This document shows positions 63,187 through 64,000 of a stretch of 64,000 nucleotides of DNA, in pieces. The stretch spans positions 2,046,001 to 2,110,000 of the forward strand of contig NZ_OY764190.1 in the NCBI RefSeq assembly GCF_963668215.1, written 5' to 3'. Position 1 is the stretch's first letter. Each line of letters starts with the position of its first letter. The translations under genes and the position numbers were made by a program. The notes under the pieces were generated by a model. It made no database searches and had not been told where the DNA came from. It saw only the letters and a list, made by a program, of their open reading frames with translations. Source of the stretch: an uncultured Desulfosarcina sp. (GTDB lineage: Bacteria > Desulfobacterota > Desulfobacteria > Desulfobacterales > Desulfosarcinaceae).

Positions 63187-64000
63187 GTGAAACCAAAGGG
63201 TACAAGCTTTCAGAAGAAAAGGGGGCCGGCAGGCAAAACGGCGCCCTCGTCCAGCCGGATGGATTTTCTGTTGCAGCGCTGCGGAATTCGTCTCAGCGAT
63301 GCTCAGCTCGAGCAGCTCTGGCGCTACCATCAACTGTTGCGGCAATTCGACGCCGAGCTGAACCTCACCCGGATTCACAATTTCGAGAACATGGTGGTCA
63401 AGCTCTATGCCGATTCCATCCTGCCGGCCCTGCAATATCCGCTGTTGCCGTCTCCGTTGCTGGATCTGGGAACCGGTCCCGGCATGCCGGGCATTCCATT
63501 GAAAATTTTCCGTCCGGATCTGCACATCCTGCTGGCAGAGAGTCGCCAACAGCGGGTCCATTTCTTGAAAACGGTTGTGGAGGAATTGCATCTGCCCGGT
63601 CTCGAAGTGATCGAGCGGGGAATTGCCCCGGACTTTGACAGGCCTGTGGCCGGGGTGATCACCCGGGCCGTGGAACCCATCGCCGACACCCTGGCACGCG
63701 TGTCCGGTTGTCTGGAAAAAAATGGCCTGGTCCTATTCATGAAAGGCCCCCGTTGCGATGAGGAAATGGAACGGGCGGCCCGGGACTCTTGCGACGATTA
63801 CGACCTGGCCGAGGATATTGCCTACCAGATTCCCCAGACTCCGCACCGGCGCCGTCTGATTTGCTACCGACGCAAGGTTGCCGCGTTTAAGGCCACGCAG
63901 GCTCCCAACCCACTGTCACCCTACCGCATCCGGGAAATCGAAAGTGAATCCAATCCGGTTTTCAAGGATCTGAAAAAGCTGCTTACCGGACGGGGCGTAA
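63187..64000 (+). CDS. rsmG: RsmG 16S rRNA m7G527 methyltransferase, fused to SpoU/TrmH-type domain, truncated by window end
   Basis: RsmG part: QLEQLWRYHQLLRQFDAELN, LTRIHNFENMVVKLYADSIL, the SAM motif LLDLGTGPGMPGIPLKI, AESRQQRVHFLK and VAGVITRAV. After about residue 245 the frame goes on with YRIREIESESNPVFKDLKKL, which looks like the N-terminus of SpoU/TrmH rRNA 2'-O-methyltransferases, and runs open off the window. Start: GTG 63187 with AAAGGGG upstream, or ATG 63259, where RsmG similarity begins. Confidence 0.85.
   Translation, partial: MKPKGTSFQKKRGPAGKTAPSSSRMDFLLQRCGIRLSDAQLEQLWRYHQLLRQFDAELNLTRIHNFENMVVKLYADSILPALQYPLLPSPLLDLGTGPGMPGIPLKIFRPDLHILLAESRQQRVHFLKTVVEELHLPGLEVIERGIAPDFDRPVAGVITRAVEPIADTLARVSGCLEKNGLVLFMKGPRCDEEMERAARDSCDDYDLAEDIAYQIPQTPHRRRLICYRRKVAAFKATQAPNPLSPYRIREIESESNPVFKDLKKLLTGRGV

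Overview
The window (about 64 kb, G+C-rich) reads as chromosomal DNA of a sulfate-reducing deltaproteobacterium (Desulfobacterota), most likely of the Desulfobacterales/Desulfosarcina type. This is inferred from adenylylsulfate reductase (aprBA), an Hdr/Qmo-type flavoprotein operon joined to methylene-tetrahydrofolate reductase (metV-metF), several sigma-54 promoters, Cys-rich PAS sensors, a DUF3365 haem-type sensor kinase and a REP-associated transposase. I saw no rRNA, tRNA, CRISPR array, phage or plasmid functions.

Layout. 1-4.6 kb (minus strand): truncated aprA, aprB, two universal stress proteins, an MBL-fold hydrolase, a DUF5320 protein and a DUF134 regulator with a promoter flanked by two matching operators. 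4.8-10.2 kb (minus): an ABM-domain protein, a DUF1638 protein and an old-yellow-enzyme-type flavoprotein; then thioredoxin and a sigma-54-dependent activator with a Cys-rich PAS domain. 10.3-19.1 kb (plus): a twelve-gene operon, tusA-like (no catalytic Cys), tusA, mvhD/flpD-like, two hdrA-like genes, a small winged-helix gene, hdrC, hdrB, dsrE-like, an unknown Cys-rich gene, metV and metF. Sigma-54-type promoters stand before the flavoprotein gene, trxA and this operon, and inverted repeats lie upstream of each. I propose that one activator controls all three. This locus is the best candidate for an undescribed system: methylene-THF reduction coupled to an Hdr complex and to TusA/DsrE sulfur-carrier proteins.

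19-46.7 kb is mostly housekeeping and accessory: galU, ilvE, the ugpC / ugpBAE glycerol-3-phosphate ABC transporter with a glycerophosphodiesterase further on, two hybrid histidine kinases, an amine-oxidase-type flavoprotein, a periplasmic rhodanese, a HAD phosphatase, an enoyl-CoA hydratase / DUF1786 / paraoxonase-like / thioesterase run, a YibQ-like deacetylase, a MocR regulator divergent from DUF2917 and EamA genes, ssb, a DUF362 ferredoxin protein and an rRNA methyltransferase. 46.9-54.8 kb is a complete MoxR / DUF58 / DUF4381 / BatA / BatB-C / BatD / BatE operon.

54.8-55.5 kb is a RAYT (Y1 transposase) gene flanked by inverted REP palindromes, with a further REP inside the reading frame. 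55.5-60.9 kb is a zinc block: a DUF1980 protein and permease divergent from znuA-znuC-znuB-zur, with one palindromic Zur-type operator between them and a MITE-like element between znuC and znuB. The window ends with a cysteine desulfurase, the 3' scrap of a solute-binding-protein gene, an RluA-type pseudouridine synthase and an RsmG gene that continues into what looks like a fused SpoU/TrmH methyltransferase, cut by the window edge.
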